Of a stretch of DNA of 64,000 bases, positions 32,857-44,177 are shown in pieces; position 1 is the stretch's first letter; each line of letters starts with the position of its first letter. The stretch comes from Metellina segmentata (Eukaryota; Arthropoda; Arachnida; Araneae; Tetragnathidae). Location: contig OX375879.1 in assembly GCA_947359465.1 (NCBI GenBank), positions 91,934,578 to 91,998,577 on the forward strand, given 5' to 3'. The notes under the pieces were generated by a model. The model ran no database searches, was not told the origin of the DNA, and saw only the letters and a program-made list of their open reading frames with translations. Position numbers and translations under genes: made by a program.

Positions 32857-33180
32857 CCGGTCTGGTTGTTAAGGTGTTATCCTCTGTATCGGATGTTTCC
32901 TGATTCGAATCTGGGACAGTGCAGGGATATTTGTAAGCGTATGATGTGTAGAGACGACTGGTGCACCTAAAATCTGTCGTGTTCAAAAGTCCTCACGTTT
33001 TTATTGTGTGAACGTTAGGCGAGTGGGGGTACCAGCTCAGGTGTTGCCTCGTTATTTTACCGTGGTTCAAAATTACGTTGTGTTGTCCTCGGATTTTTCC
33101 CATAGTGGATTGATCTCGGACTGTGGTCGATTGCCCGTTGTATTGCTCTAGTTCTAAGTTAATTAAAATTACCTGCTTAT
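32857..33180 (+). repeat. Full-length tRNA-derived SINE, forward (reference copy)
   Basis: Head: CCGGTCTGGTTGTTAAGGTG (A-box region) and TTCCTGATTCGAATCTGGGA (B box GATTCGAATC at about 32902). Body: GACTGGTGCACCTAAAATCT, AGTCCTCACGTTTTTATTGT, GGTACCAGCTCAGGTGTTGC, TACCGTGGTTCAAAATTACG, TTGTCCTCGGATTTTTCCCA, GATTGATCTCGGACTGTGGT. Tail: GCCCGTTGTATTGCTCTAGT then AATTAAAATTACCTGCTTA. Length is about 325 bp. There is no poly-A; the tail ends in a GGTA-type direct word (TTACC). Confidence 0.85.
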
Positions 33181-33320
33181 CCACCCAATTTTAAAATGTC
33201 TGCATATGTATATTTCAGCTTACATTTTGTATAAAAGCTTATAGCTACTACGGAATTATGCAGATTAAAATAGCGTCAGAAAGTGCCAATTAAAATAGCG
33301 CCAGGTTGTTAGTTGGATTT

Positions 33321-33604
33321 ACGTTGTAGTTGAGCAACACAACGAGCTATTGACGACTGTCCAAGAGCAGTCCTCAAATGAAGGATCCAAGGACAACCCC
33401 TTGCAATGTCAAACCAAGGTCTGATGATGAAGTAACTCAACTGATTCCACACTCCCAAAACTTTCACACCATGCCAACGCGTGGGCGTTTGAGATTTGAC
33501 CAGAACCAGACCCCAAGAATATGGTGGTCTTTGATAGGATCGTGTCTCGAACTCGCTACCCTGCTGTTCTTAAGCCGCGACTCAACTAGGCCACTTCTGC
33601 CCCA
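33321..33604 (-). repeat. Near-complete SINE with a third head type, reverse
   Basis: Body in reverse: GAGCAACACAACGAGCTATT, GACGACTGTCCAAGAGCAGT, GGATCCAAGGACAACCCCTT, GGTCTGATGATGAAGTAACT. On the minus strand the head reads GGCAGAAGTGGCCTAGTTGA (A-box-like TGGCCTAGTTGAG) with GCGAGTTCGAGACACG as B box, unlike the heads at 32857 and 31692. Confidence 0.78.
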
Positions 33605-33605
33605 T

Positions 33606-34251
33606 CCAGAAAATAATTCAACATACAATAATAGCAAGTATAGTGAAACAATCATTGAGGTTTGTTGTTTGGATTTTATTTAGTCAAACGCGAGACAATG
33701 TTAAAAAATGTATATTTACATACAAATGACAATTTATACACACTATTCCAGACACAGAGACATAGAAGAACAGAGACAAAGGTAGACATGAAGATATAGA
33801 AAAATAGACACAAAGAAATTAATACACCTAGGGTAAGTAACATAAGCCGAAACTGGGCTGCCTAAAACTCACAAACATAATAAAAAGGATTCTAAAATTT
33901 TGTATACGGTCGTTGCTTGCTAATGTTTCGAAATATTGTGATTCTTAATTTCTTTAAATTCCCAATTTTTAATCAATATAGACATATTTTAATTTAGATA
34001 CATACGTCTGAAAAGCAACAACTGCCTTTTACGTTCAATGGCGTAGAAATGTTAAAAAAAATGAGTTTTCCATTAGTCCCTTTCATTACTAATGGAAAGT
34101 TTATTTAATTAATTATGATATGGACAATCCGATTTATATCCTGACAGTACCTCTTAGTTTCTGTTTCATTATCAAATTAAAGTAGGATGAAAAAGTCCTG
34201 GATAGTTCTGAGGGGACTATTATTTCTGTATTGTATAGCAATAGGTATATG
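33606..34251. other. AT-rich stretch, nothing recognised
   Basis: Contains an ACAGAGACATAGAAGAACAG-type purine-rich tract near 33755-33800 but no gene or clean repeat. Confidence 0.4.
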
Positions 34252-35454
34252 CACTGAAGAGCCTAAATATTATGACCACCTACTCAATAACGCGTTGCGC
34301 CTCCTTTGGCCTTCAAAACAGCTGTAACTCGCATGGGCATAGATGCCACAAGTTCTTGGTACATGACTGGAGACAGGTTGTACTAAATGTCTAAGCAGCG
34401 GTCACGCAGAGCCGATTGATTCGGACATGGTGGTGTTTGAGCTCTGAGCTGCAGCTCCATGACACCCAAAATGTGCTCTATCCGGCGAGTTAGGTGGCCA
34501 GGACATTAAGTGGAATTAATCAGTATGCTCCTCGGACCACTCCAACACAATCCCAGCCTTGTGACATGGGGCGTTGTCCTGCTGGAAGATTCCATTTCCA
34601 GTTTAGAAGACAGACGCCGTGCAAGGGTGCAACTGATCCGAAATGATGTTCAGATAGTTCGCAGCGTTCATGGTCTGTTCTACCACAACTACGGGTCTCA
34701 GAGTCGCCCATGAGAATGTCCCCCAAAGCATAATACGGTCACCACCAGCCTGTGTATGACCTGCTGTACAAGAGGGGAGCAACTGTTCGCCTGTCAGACG
34801 CGTACCTTGACACGACCATCGACGTGATGAATGAGAAAACGGGATTCATCTGACCAGGCAACTCTCTTCCACTCATCCATGGTCCAATCTCGATGTTCCC
34901 GGGCCCACTGTAGGCGTAGTTGACGATGACGCTTGGTCCACAGAGGCACACGAGTGGGAATTTTTACTGCACAGTCCCAACAGTGTCTTCCAAACTGTGT
35001 GTTCCGAAACACTTGCGCTTTGACCTGCATTGTATTGGTCTGTCAGCTGAGCCACTGTAGCGCGCCAATTTTGCTTTACCAAGTGGGACAGTCTTCAACG
35101 TCCTTTTTCTTTGATGACGCATGGGCGACCAACACGTTGGCGTCTACTGCTGGTGTCACCGTCATTTATCCACTTTGCATGAATACTAACAACGACACAT
35201 AGTGAACAACCTCCCAGTCGTGCAGTTTCGGTGATACTCGTTCCGAGTCTTCTGGCCATTATGATCTACCATCTATCAAATACGCTTATATCAGCAGCCT
35301 TTCCCATCACGCGCAAAAGTAAGTGCAAGAATGAGTACTTAACTTCTCCAGCAGCAATTAAATACCATTCTCACTTAATCACGTGCCCTCCACGTCATCC
35401 AGACGAGTTCATTGAAAAATGTGGGGATGGTCATAATGTTTTGGCTCGTCAGTG
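34252..35454 (-). mobile_element. Second Tc1-like element (different family), 1.2 kb
   Basis: Left end CACTGAAGAGCCTAAATATT-ATGACCACC is matched by the reverse complement of the right end, CACTGACGAGCCAAAACATT-ATGACCATCC: terminal inverted repeats of about 28 bp. The right end is followed by TA (35455-35456); on the left the neighbouring bases are TATG, so the TA is displaced or mutated. The transposase runs on the minus strand. It differs in TIR and protein text from the 15.2-kb element. Confidence 0.87.
34284..35259 (-). pseudogene. Tc1-family transposase, broken
   Basis: Start at 35259 gives MARRLGTSITETARLGGCS, then an in-frame stop near 35095 just before RLSHLVKQNWRATVAQLTDQ. The sequence changes frame near 34990-34960. 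The catalytic domain resumes as QLRLQWAREHRDWTMDEWKR and VAWSDESRF (first catalytic acid, about 34835). FQQDNAPCHKA (second acid) is near 34560. A stop and a deletion of about 11 bases in the segment that should read S-P-D-L-S-P-I-E (about 34490) remove the surroundings of the third acid. It closes with VLKAKGGATRY and a stop at 34284, a typical C-terminus for this group. More decayed than the transposase at 15.5 kb. Confidence 0.87.
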
Positions 35455-35456
35455 TA

Positions 35457-36208
35457 CATCCAATTACAAAATATTTAAAGTTCAATACATAAATTTATTT
35501 CAACGTTTACCAGTCAAGAAATATAATTTTATTAAAGAATCTATCGAAGAAATTTTAAGTTTGGTTATATAACGAGGAAATTTATAAATATAAATATGAC
35601 TTTTCTGAATCTTCGCGTATAGGAATGTATTATTTTGACATGTAGATGGATTAAATTGTATGAAAAATGGACAGTTCCTAATATGGTTAACATTTTTTTC
35701 TGAAAAACTATCTGTTGCATTTATGATACTTCCTCTCTACGATCAATTAACTAAATACTAAGAGTTAATAAATTAATATTTAATTCCTTATTATATTTTT
35801 CGGATGTGCAGATATAAGTATGCAGTGAGTACGGACAGGTTAACATGTCTCATAATTCAATTTGTGATCATCCTCAGCTTCTCAGCACAAATTCTTGCAT
35901 TCTCGATTTAAAATTGACATAAGAAAAATTGTTATATTTGAAACGTATATGGGAATCAAACCTATGACTAACAGTATGGAAAATCAAGATATATTGACCT
36001 ATAATGGCAAATAAATATGACTGTTGAAGCCCGAATATTGTTCTGTTAAAAAGTTAATTATCTCAAAGGTGCGTCCCTTTTTTGTATCTTGATATTCCTG
36101 TAACGTTCAATTTTTAATTCAATATTTGTGAGAATATCTGTAAATCCGATTCCTTGCACACATACTCTATGTGCTAAGAAGCTAAGCTATAGGGTGCAAC
36201 AAACTTAA
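35457..36208. other. AT-rich stretch; TTAA target at right end
   Basis: No gene recognised. The 113-codon plus-strand frame at 35231-35572 straddles the transposon end and is therefore fortuitous. TTAA at 36205-36208 is the left flank of the MITE. Confidence 0.45.
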
Positions 36209-36845
36209 TCCTCTTGGTGGTTGTCTCGACAAGGTATCTCGCTATTAACAAAACTGACCAGATCTTGATGGACGGAATATCTCGTCATTATAAGAAACTT
36301 ATGGATAATACCGATAAAACGAGTAATCCACATAAAACGCTGATATCTTGATGACGAGATAGCAAAATTGGTCAGATATTAATGGATGATACATCTCATT
36401 AATTGCAAAATTGGTCAGATCTTGATGGATGAATACCTGGGTTATAGAAAAATTGGTCGGATCTTGATGGATGATATATCTTGTTAATAGCAAAATTAGT
36501 CAAATCTTGATGGATGAGATATCTCGTCAATAGAAAATTGGTCAGATCTTAATGGATGATATATCTCATTAATAGCAAATTTTTTTTCTGATCTTGATGT
36601 GTGAGATATCTCGTTAGTAGCAAAATTAGTCATATCTTGATGGATGAGATACCTCGTTAATAGTAAAATTGGTCAAATCTTGATGGATGAGATATCTCTC
36701 TAATAGCAGAATTGGTCAGATCTTGATGAATTAGATATCTCGTTAATAGCAAAATTGGTCAGATCTTGGAGGATGAAATATCTCTTTAATTGCAAAATTG
36801 ATCAGATCTTAATGAACGTAATGTCTTGTCTAAACCATTTGGAGG
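36209..36845 (-). mobile_element. Palindrome-rich MITE copy 7, expanded in ~43-bp steps
   Basis: Flanked by TTAA on both sides (36205-36208 and 36846-36849), starting TCCTCTTGGTGGTTGTCTCG and ending AACCATTTGGAGG. The extra length comes from about ten 42-44-bp units of the type AATAGCAAAATTGGTCAGAT plus CTTGATGGATGAGATATCTC at about 36360-36830. This is the module next to the opposite element end from the one expanded in copy 2. Perfect TTAA flanks make this the best evidence for the target site. Confidence 0.85.
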
Positions 36846-36849
36846 TTAA

Positions 36850-38335
36850 ATGATATAGAAAAGCAACTTTTAATGTCTAGTCGTTAAACTCTCATGGCCC
36901 AAACTGTTAAGAAAGGTGTTTACGACGTCTTCGTACAATACGACGTAAAAATTAGGTGTTCAGAAAATGTATGTAGAATTTCTGTAATCGGAAAATATAT
37001 TTATAAACTTTATGTGAGTGAATTTATAAAAGCTTTAAAATTTCAGAGTTTTTAATACAATGCTCAACTAAGTATAATTAACATTAGTATTCATATTATA
37101 CAAATAGGCTTACCGCAACAAAAAAAAGTTAAAGAAAAGCAACCACGGAATTTAAAATACAATATTACGCTTGAAATCCACTGACTTAAACGTTACAAAA
37201 CTCATCAGCGAAGATTTCTATTTGTGAGCTTACATAATTTTTTACGATTTCGTGAATAAAATTTAAAAATCCTGATGTAGACTATAAAAAGTATCAAATG
37301 TTAGAATTAAAGAGTTAGCAAAGCATATAACAGTTTTTACTACTCTTTTCTAAATTTATATCTTGAATTCTAACGATGTAATTATTGCAAATCTAAAAAA
37401 ATCTTACAAGATTTATGTGAGGTTCAAAATCAAAGAATCTGTAGTTAATTTTTAAAAGTGTTTAATATTATGAATTTCCTAGGAATTCCATAGAAAAAAT
37501 TGATACCAAGGTAGTTTTATACGTTAATTTACGTACTTGATATTTTTTCTTCAGGTTTATATGATTTTCAGATCGTCTAATTTACATAATTTTCAGTATT
37601 TTATTATTAATTTTTCTTATTAAAAAGTGTAAATTTCATTCATAATTCACTCGTAATTTCTTCAAATAATTTAATTGCATTTTTTTTTAAATCTTTCTTT
37701 CTTAGTTTTCTCAACGAATAGTTTTTACGTTTTAAATGCATATAGTAAGTATTTTTCTTCCATCTTTTACGTTATGATAAGTTTTAATAATTCAATGTTT
37801 ATTTCATCATGTTCTTCATTCATTTGTATATTGATGAATACAAGCCATCTTTTTATACCGTAGTTACAGATTTAATTTATCAAATATTTCCAGAGGGGAA
37901 TAAACACAACTTTTACTTCAAAGCATATTTTACTTGGAAGTGTAACAATGATCAAGAAAATGATCAACACTAACACCAATACGATTAAACGAGTTAAACA
38001 ATGTCTCAATTTTGTATTTGTAAAATAGACTTTTATTTATTAAAAGCAACTTAAATTACCTTTTTTAAAACTGACAGATAATCTAAAAGCATTTCTTCGT
38101 ATTGTTTTCGAATAAAAAAATATTTTATATTTCTATTTTCATGAAAGCCAGTCAATACTTAATACTACCGCGCTAACTCAATACGAATGTGAACATATAT
38201 CAAACAAAATATACATTACCTAGAATTAAGCGATTCATTTTGAGTAGGACGTACTATTACAATCTAAGATTAGAGAGCTACAGGAAAACATACACAAATA
38301 AAATTTCTTCAGTTACATGAATAACAACAACCCAC
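36850..38335. other. Very AT-rich stretch without recognised content
   Basis: About 1.5 kb of low-complexity AT-rich sequence. Short frames (for example 37675-37863) are phenylalanine/serine-rich chance readings. Confidence 0.4.
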
Positions 38336-38339
38336 AGAT

Positions 38340-39310
38340 TCCAGTCAAAGCGTCTTCACAAAGCTACGGATTATAGCATGTCCTGGTGTCTTGCAAACAT
38401 ATTATATAGCCTACCTTCCACGGCACATTTAAAGAAAGAAAGAGCAGTCTCCCAACAAAAGCACCTTCTTCTATTCACATGCCACCACACCAAACGCTAA
38501 TCCACAAATTATAATCCATTTTACGTGTCCCGCACTTCCACAAGTACCATACCCCACTCTACGAGAAACAGTTTTTCCCTTCCTCTTAAACGCTTATCGT
38601 CCCAAGGGAATTAAAAGATCCTCCTATGTGCAGTTTATGCCCCTCTGCTTGCTATACCAACCTTGCATCCTCCATTCATCCTCCAACCCAAAAACAAAAA
38701 GAAAGGGCCAAATAGAAAGAAGGGCCAGGGCTGGCCCAGGGGAAGAGAGAGAAGGGGGAGAGAGTTAGATCAGTGTGACACTCCATCCAACACAGGCCAT
38801 CGATCATGATGACGTCACCGTTGGCCACGCCTCTTCAGTTGGGCCAATCAACCTTCCGGCGGCCCAAAGCACGAAAGCTCATTTCCTAACGCAAGTGCCT
38901 TGCCCCCCCCCTTCTCCCGAAAGCACCCCCCGTGCTCCCCAATCTTTCTACCATCCTGGAGATTACCAGCCCTTTGCATCATTTTCTTGGTTTTTTTTCC
39001 CCCTTCGCTCCCTTCTTAATTGCGGAGTATTTGCAAGGGAACGATTCTGCTCGCACGCACTTCACTTCGGATCGCTTCGGTGGAAAAGGGGTCTGTGCTA
39101 CGCCGAGGCAATAAATGCCTGCCTGACCTTACCTCGGAAGATGGGGGCACCAGCCGGGTTGGTTGGGAATTTTTGGTTTTATGCGTCTGGCCGTGATCAG
39201 GGGGAAGAAAAATTAAGGATGCCAAGGCGGACGCTTAAGAGGTGTCCGTCTTTTTACTCAGCGTCTCGGAATGAGATTAGTCTCTGCTGGCTGAGTGGGC
39301 TTTACAATTA
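38340..39310. promoter_or_regulatory. G+C-rich island C with CRE, CCAAT and CACGCC motifs
   Basis: The strongest promoter-like island of the window. Around 38808-38855: GATGACGTCACCG (a full CRE palindrome TGACGTCA), GGCCACGCCTC (KLF/Sp type) and GGGCCAATCAACC (CCAAT box) within 50 bases. Upstream are GATTATAG and TATAATCCATT words. The 178-codon plus-strand frame at 38775-39311 is the longest in the window, but its composition follows the island, no domain is recognisable, and its last part lies in a tandem repeat whose other copies have no frame. I therefore regard it as non-coding. A transcription start is possible but unproven. Confidence 0.4.
38669..38790 (+). repeat. 122-bp inverted repeat, left arm
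   Basis: Begins CCTCCATTCATCCTCCAACC, passes through GGCCAGGGCTGGCCCAGGGG and ends GTGTGACACTCCATCCAA. Its reverse complement is at 40464-40585 with about seven differences in 122 positions. The arms enclose 1.67 kb containing most of island C and the whole 390-bp array. The family is unknown. Confidence 0.92.
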
Positions 39311-40235
39311 GAATATATCTAACACGTTCAGCATAGCTATGAATTTTTAAAACTTTAACAGTTCTTATTTTATATAGCATCCGAATTTAAAATTAGTGTG
39401 TGGAATCACAGGAAGACTACTAATCAAACACAATTTATTCGACTGTCTAACATACAAAAACGTTATATATTTGAATTACGAAGCAAAGTATTAATATGAC
39501 ATTTTAGAATTTTTTTTTAGATATTGATTTCATCAGGCATATAGAAGCAGAAATATCGGTGCCATACCGATTCAATAACTGGTTTTGACCAGTGGAAAGA
39601 ATAATTAAGGATGCATGAGTGAACGCTTTAGAGGTGTCCGTATTTTCAGTTATTTCTGAACATCTTGACATGATATTTGTCTTCAGACTATGTTTTTGTG
39701 TGTGTCAACCAACTAGAGCATTTTAAACACGTTGAATATATGAACTAGTTTTGAAACATTTAATAACATACTTTGAAAACATAAAGTGAAAAACATATTT
39801 TGTTAGATCATGCAAGTAACATCAAGACCACAGGTCAAATACAGTTTATTCGATTGCCTAAAATACAGGTATTGATTTAATTAAGCAACAAGACGTACAA
39901 AAAAGTCTGTTCTTGACCTTAATTGATGAGATGGGGGACCAGTTGGGTTAGATGGTTTCATAATTATGTTTGGTACTGACCGGAACAAAAATTAAGGATG
40001 TCGAAACGGATACTTTGGAGGTTTACGTCTTTTGTGTTATACCAGTATCTTGGAATTAGAAGAGTCTATATCAGCTAACATCGCCGTACCTACTAGTTCC
40101 GCACATAAATTAAAAATATAGCAATACAGATTTTATAAATCATATTGAAGATTATTTATCAGATCACGAAACAAATAGAGAGAATATGAGTCGAATATTT
40201 AATCGACTGCTTATATACAGGTAAGGAGGAAACAA
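39138..40235 (+). repeat. Decaying 390-bp tandem array (about 2.8 units)
   Basis: AATTAAGGATG occurs at 39211, 39603 and 39990, giving steps of 392 and 387. Flanking text aligns in each unit: GAGATTAGTCTCTGCTGGCT in the first unit, with degraded equivalents later; AAACACAATTTATTCGACTG against AAATACAGTTTATTCGATTG; GGTGTCCGTCTTTTTACTC against GGTGTCCGTATTTTCAGTT. The first unit is part of island C and the later ones are more diverged and more AT-rich. Confidence 0.85.
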
Positions 40236-40463
40236 CGAAATGTTGTGATACGTAATATTGTGCTGCCTTAAGTCTGAGCAACTTATTTTGAGCGTGATGG
40301 GAAATAAATGGCACGCGCAAGTTTATTCTACGTCTAATAAAGATAACCGATATCCAACGATTACGCAGAAAGGTTTATGAGAGTGTGAGATGCTATGTGC
40401 TATCAATTTGAGACCTGCAATTACGTTCTATTCAAGAAATGAGTTTGTTTCCTTACTAGAAAT

Positions 40464-40585
40464 TTGGATGAAGTGTCACACTGGTCTAACTCTCTCCCTC
40501 TTCTTCCTCTTCCCCTGGGCCAGCCCTGGCCTTTCTTTCTATTTGGCCCTTTCTTTTTGTCTTTGGGTTGGAGGATGAATGGAGG
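40464..40585 (-). repeat. 122-bp inverted repeat, right arm
   Basis: Reverse complement of 38669-38790, starting TTGGATGAAGTGTCACACTG and ending GGTTGGAGGATGAATGGAGG. Frames of 62 and 95 codons across this arm are fortuitous. Confidence 0.92.
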
Positions 40586-43500
40586 ACAACCAGTTCTCTC
40601 AACGTGGTTAACCGGACGTGAACTGACCACATAACCTTTAGACCTAACAAATGAAAACGAATTATAAGGCAAATAAACCATATGAACTTTATCAGATATT
40701 GAGCTCATTAGAAATTAATCAATAAAATGTATAACTATTTCGTATATATCCTTCTGTTAGTATCAAGAATTCCTTCTAGTATAGTGTTGTTTTCTCTTAC
40801 AACATACATAACGACTAAATAACCGAATCTATTGATTGAAAGATCTATCTAGAATTTAGAAAATATTCTAATGGACAAGGTAGTGAAAAGTGGTAACAAA
40901 ATGCAAAGAAGTGTACAGGTTCCAAAGGGGATATATGCGTGGGAAGCCAACATATGAGTATAATATCCAATAGACATATATACTTTTAACAAACCTAAAA
41001 TCTCATAGGTCTCGAAAAGTCGATGCTTCTCTTTTCCGTACACACAAAATCTCTAAAATACAATCACAAATGAGTGGAATTATAACTATATGTTAAAGAC
41101 GGTGAGAAGTTACAAAAATAGCATTTATAAGAATATTCAGGAAAACATATAAATATTGATTTACGTTAATGAGAAAACATGTAATAGCTATTGATATTTG
41201 AATGCCTTAATTTGATCTAATGTACTCTGCGTTTTATAGTATGCCTAAGCCTGCTGAATGAGTATAATATTTGATTTGTAAAAAATTATATGCCTGCAAT
41301 TTAAATACTTATATACTTGAAAATTTCGAAACACCCTGAACATCATTAAAATTCATTCTAATTAGTAGTATTTGGTTTATATTTATAAGGTTATATTTCT
41401 GTGAAAAGGTTTCCTGATTGAAAACCGTTTGCGAAAAACATAGAGCCTTTATCAGGTAGAATAGAGGAGTCAGAAGTTTAAAACACTATTCGCATAGATA
41501 AATCTAATCATTTCATTCGCAGTTAAAAACTGAATCATAGAAGATTGCACTTCAGTATACAATCTCTCGAAGTCTCTTAGAAAGAAATTTTATTTTGCTA
41601 ATGTATGTAGATAGTCAATTGGCAGAATTACCTACCATTTGTTCCTTTTTGAATTGAAGAAGGCTTGTAATTTCTTATAAATTATTAAGAAAAGGAAAAT
41701 TAATATTAAATAATCATTTATAGAATTTGCTATCGAAATAGAAGTTAACAAAATATTTAGTGAATATTTAGATACTTTTTTGATAGAGCTTACACAAAAG
41801 TTTTTCATATTATTCTTGTTTGTTAACTATGTGTGGTTCTTTTGGAGTAAACAAGAAATTATTCGATCTTAATTTAAGTTTATTTAATTACACTTGTACT
41901 ATGTTCGTGTATTGTGGTTCAAAAACATATGTTTTAATCGAAGTATTATTTAAAACCAAGATGCATAAAATTTATAAATAGAACAACGATTTTATGTTTT
42001 GTAAAAAGTTAATCCTATTCCAAATTCTATATAAAATATTAAAGAAAATAGGTCCATCATTTTGACTGTGTAAACTACTTAGTTTACTCAATCAACCATT
42101 AACGAGTTTATACTAAAATTCAAACTGTTAGCTTATTTGGGATTGCTAAGAGTGCCATTGAAGATGTCGATGCAACACCAGTGAAAATATAGTCAAGGCG
42201 CATTCTTCTCATCATGAATAAATCCCACAGACATGATCCTGAGGAAAGAAAATCATGTTACAAAGCCAGTATAAAAGTATTTTTGAGTGCAAACATAAGA
42301 AAAGATTATTAACGAAGAAAACATACCGATTACGAAATATTCCCTTAAATTAGCATTGTATTACTATTGGGTTAAAGTGATAAATTTAGAGAAATAAAAG
42401 AGATAATAAACGTAGAGAAGTATTCGGACTAGGAGAGAGAAATGACCTACCTCACCCCGGCAAGAACAGTGACACAACTCGAGCTTGCAGAATTTGAAGG
42501 ACATCAACTTAAAGGATACTATAAAACCTATATTGAAATAGTATAAGCTTCTTTTTAATTTTAGGTAAGTATTTATGGTGGTAACTTCTATTATATTCTA
42601 TTGAATAGTAATATAACAAGCAGGGGTAACTCATACATATTTTTCACTGACATAACATCAAAATCTTAGTTTTTTGACGCGTCACTTTTCTCGCCGGGGT
42701 GCGATTTGTGAAGAATTGCTAAGTCATAGATTTGCCTGTGGTGCAATATACTAAATAATACTCTAAAGAGACACTGTAACAAAGGAACAGCTCCTTACGA
42801 CAGTCACTGGTACAGACGTTGCTTTATAATAGGCATCAATCAGTCTGAAGACCAGTAGAATTAGACTCAGCCATCTACTGAAACTGTTATCTAAATTTAA
42901 TCTTTCGAGGAAACATTTCAATACGACTAAATAAGTGTTCCCTAGAATTCTAAATCCAAGCAACAAATACTGAATAAAAATATTTTTTTTATTATTAGAG
43001 CCCATATTTCCAGAAATTATACCATATTCTTTATTTTAACCTCGTTTTCTATACCTCCACTCTTAATTTGTTTATGCGAAGCCTCATTCTGTAATCAGCT
43101 GACCCAAACATGCAGTTACAATCCACATCAGATGCCTTTATTCATCTGTTTCCATTATTCTGCTACGTATTTTTTTTACAGATTAACACAATTTACTACT
43201 AATTTAGTGTCTATGGTATGAGCGATATTTCCAGTGTCTACCAAGAACCAGATTACTGGCAAATATTTTACTTTGTGTTATCCAAACGTTCTTGCATCTC
43301 TGCTATTATATAAAAGAAAGTGTTTGTACCTCGGTACGCAGGGTACTGAGGAATCTATGGCACTTGCAATAATGACATTTGGCACACAGGTAGTCCGAAT
43401 TTGTTTAAGTTTTTGGGTTCAGTTCAAACTTTAAAATTTAATCTAGAACATTTTAAAATTAATTTCTTAGTCTTTTCACCATTCATTCTTACCTCCGGAA

Positions 43501-43720
43501 TGTGACGTCACACGAACCTCGAATGAAGAAGGAACAAATTTTTCCATTTTCGACTGCTGACGTCAGCCTTTGGAACCGTGCGAAGTTTTCCTAGTCTAGT
43601 GTGTATTGATTTACGTTGTTTATAATAGGCCACCACGACGTTGCACGTGGAGTTCGTTTGTGAAGCAAACCAAAGGATAATACTTAACAATCACCGGGGG
43701 TTGGCGAGCGCTAGCGAGCA
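40586..43720. other. Long AT-rich stretch without recognised content
   Basis: About 3.1 kb with no recognised repeat family or gene. Frames are all under 81 codons. A slightly richer patch at 43490-43720 (GAATGTGACGTCACACGAAC, containing another TGACGTCA palindrome, and CACGTGGAG) just precedes the hAT MITE. Confidence 0.4.
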
Positions 43721-43728
43721 GTGGTCAC

Positions 43729-44169
43729 TAGTGATGCGACATCGACTGCAAAACATCGATGTTTTGAAACATCAATGTTCAAAATTAAAACATCGATGTT
43801 GATAATACTTCGACCCAAAAAAGCCCCAATGTTTTTAAAATTCAGTGCATCTAAACTTTTTTTCCATTTATTAAAACTGGTTTAGAAACAAGTGATGCGA
43901 CATCGGCTCCAATACACCGATGTTTTTTATAAAACATCATCGATGTCGCATCCCTACTTTTCAGAACCTCACTTTGGTCCAAAAGTATGTTCAATTTGCT
44001 GATTATAAAAATTATGCTACTTGGTTATTTTAAAAATTTTTATAACAGTACTTTTTTCATATAAAAATAAAAAATCGACAACGCAAAAACACCGACACGT
44101 ATAAACATCGAATCCAATAGTTCGATGTTAAATACATCGATGTTTTGAAAACATCAACATCAATCCCTA
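43729..44169 (+). mobile_element. hAT-type MITE, 441 bp, 8-bp TSD GTGGTCAC
   Basis: Flanked by GTGGTCAC at 43721-43728 and 44170-44177. Starts TAGTGATGCGACATCGAC and ends CATCAACATCAATCCCTA, imperfect inverted repeats of TAGnGAT type. The interior is made of CATCGATG variants (AAAACATCGATGTTTTGAAA). A complete inner pair, GTGATGCGACATCGGC at about 43893 and ATCGATGTCGCATCCCTAC at about 43945, encloses only about 35 bases, as if a minimal element sits inside. No coding sequence. Confidence 0.85.
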
Positions 44170-44177
44170 GTGGTCAC

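Noticed and set aside
35231..35572. 113-codon plus-strand frame
   Set aside because: It starts inside the minus-strand Tc1 element and crosses its terminal inverted repeat into flanking DNA.
36209..36845. CRISPR-like short repeats near 36.4-36.8 kb
   Set aside because: The repeats are degenerate 42-44-bp units without unique spacers and lie inside a MITE with TTAA flanks.
38775..39311. Longest reading frame of the window (178 codons, plus strand)
   Set aside because: No recognisable domain. It follows the island's G+C bias, overlaps an opposing frame, and its end lies in a tandem repeat whose other units carry no frame.
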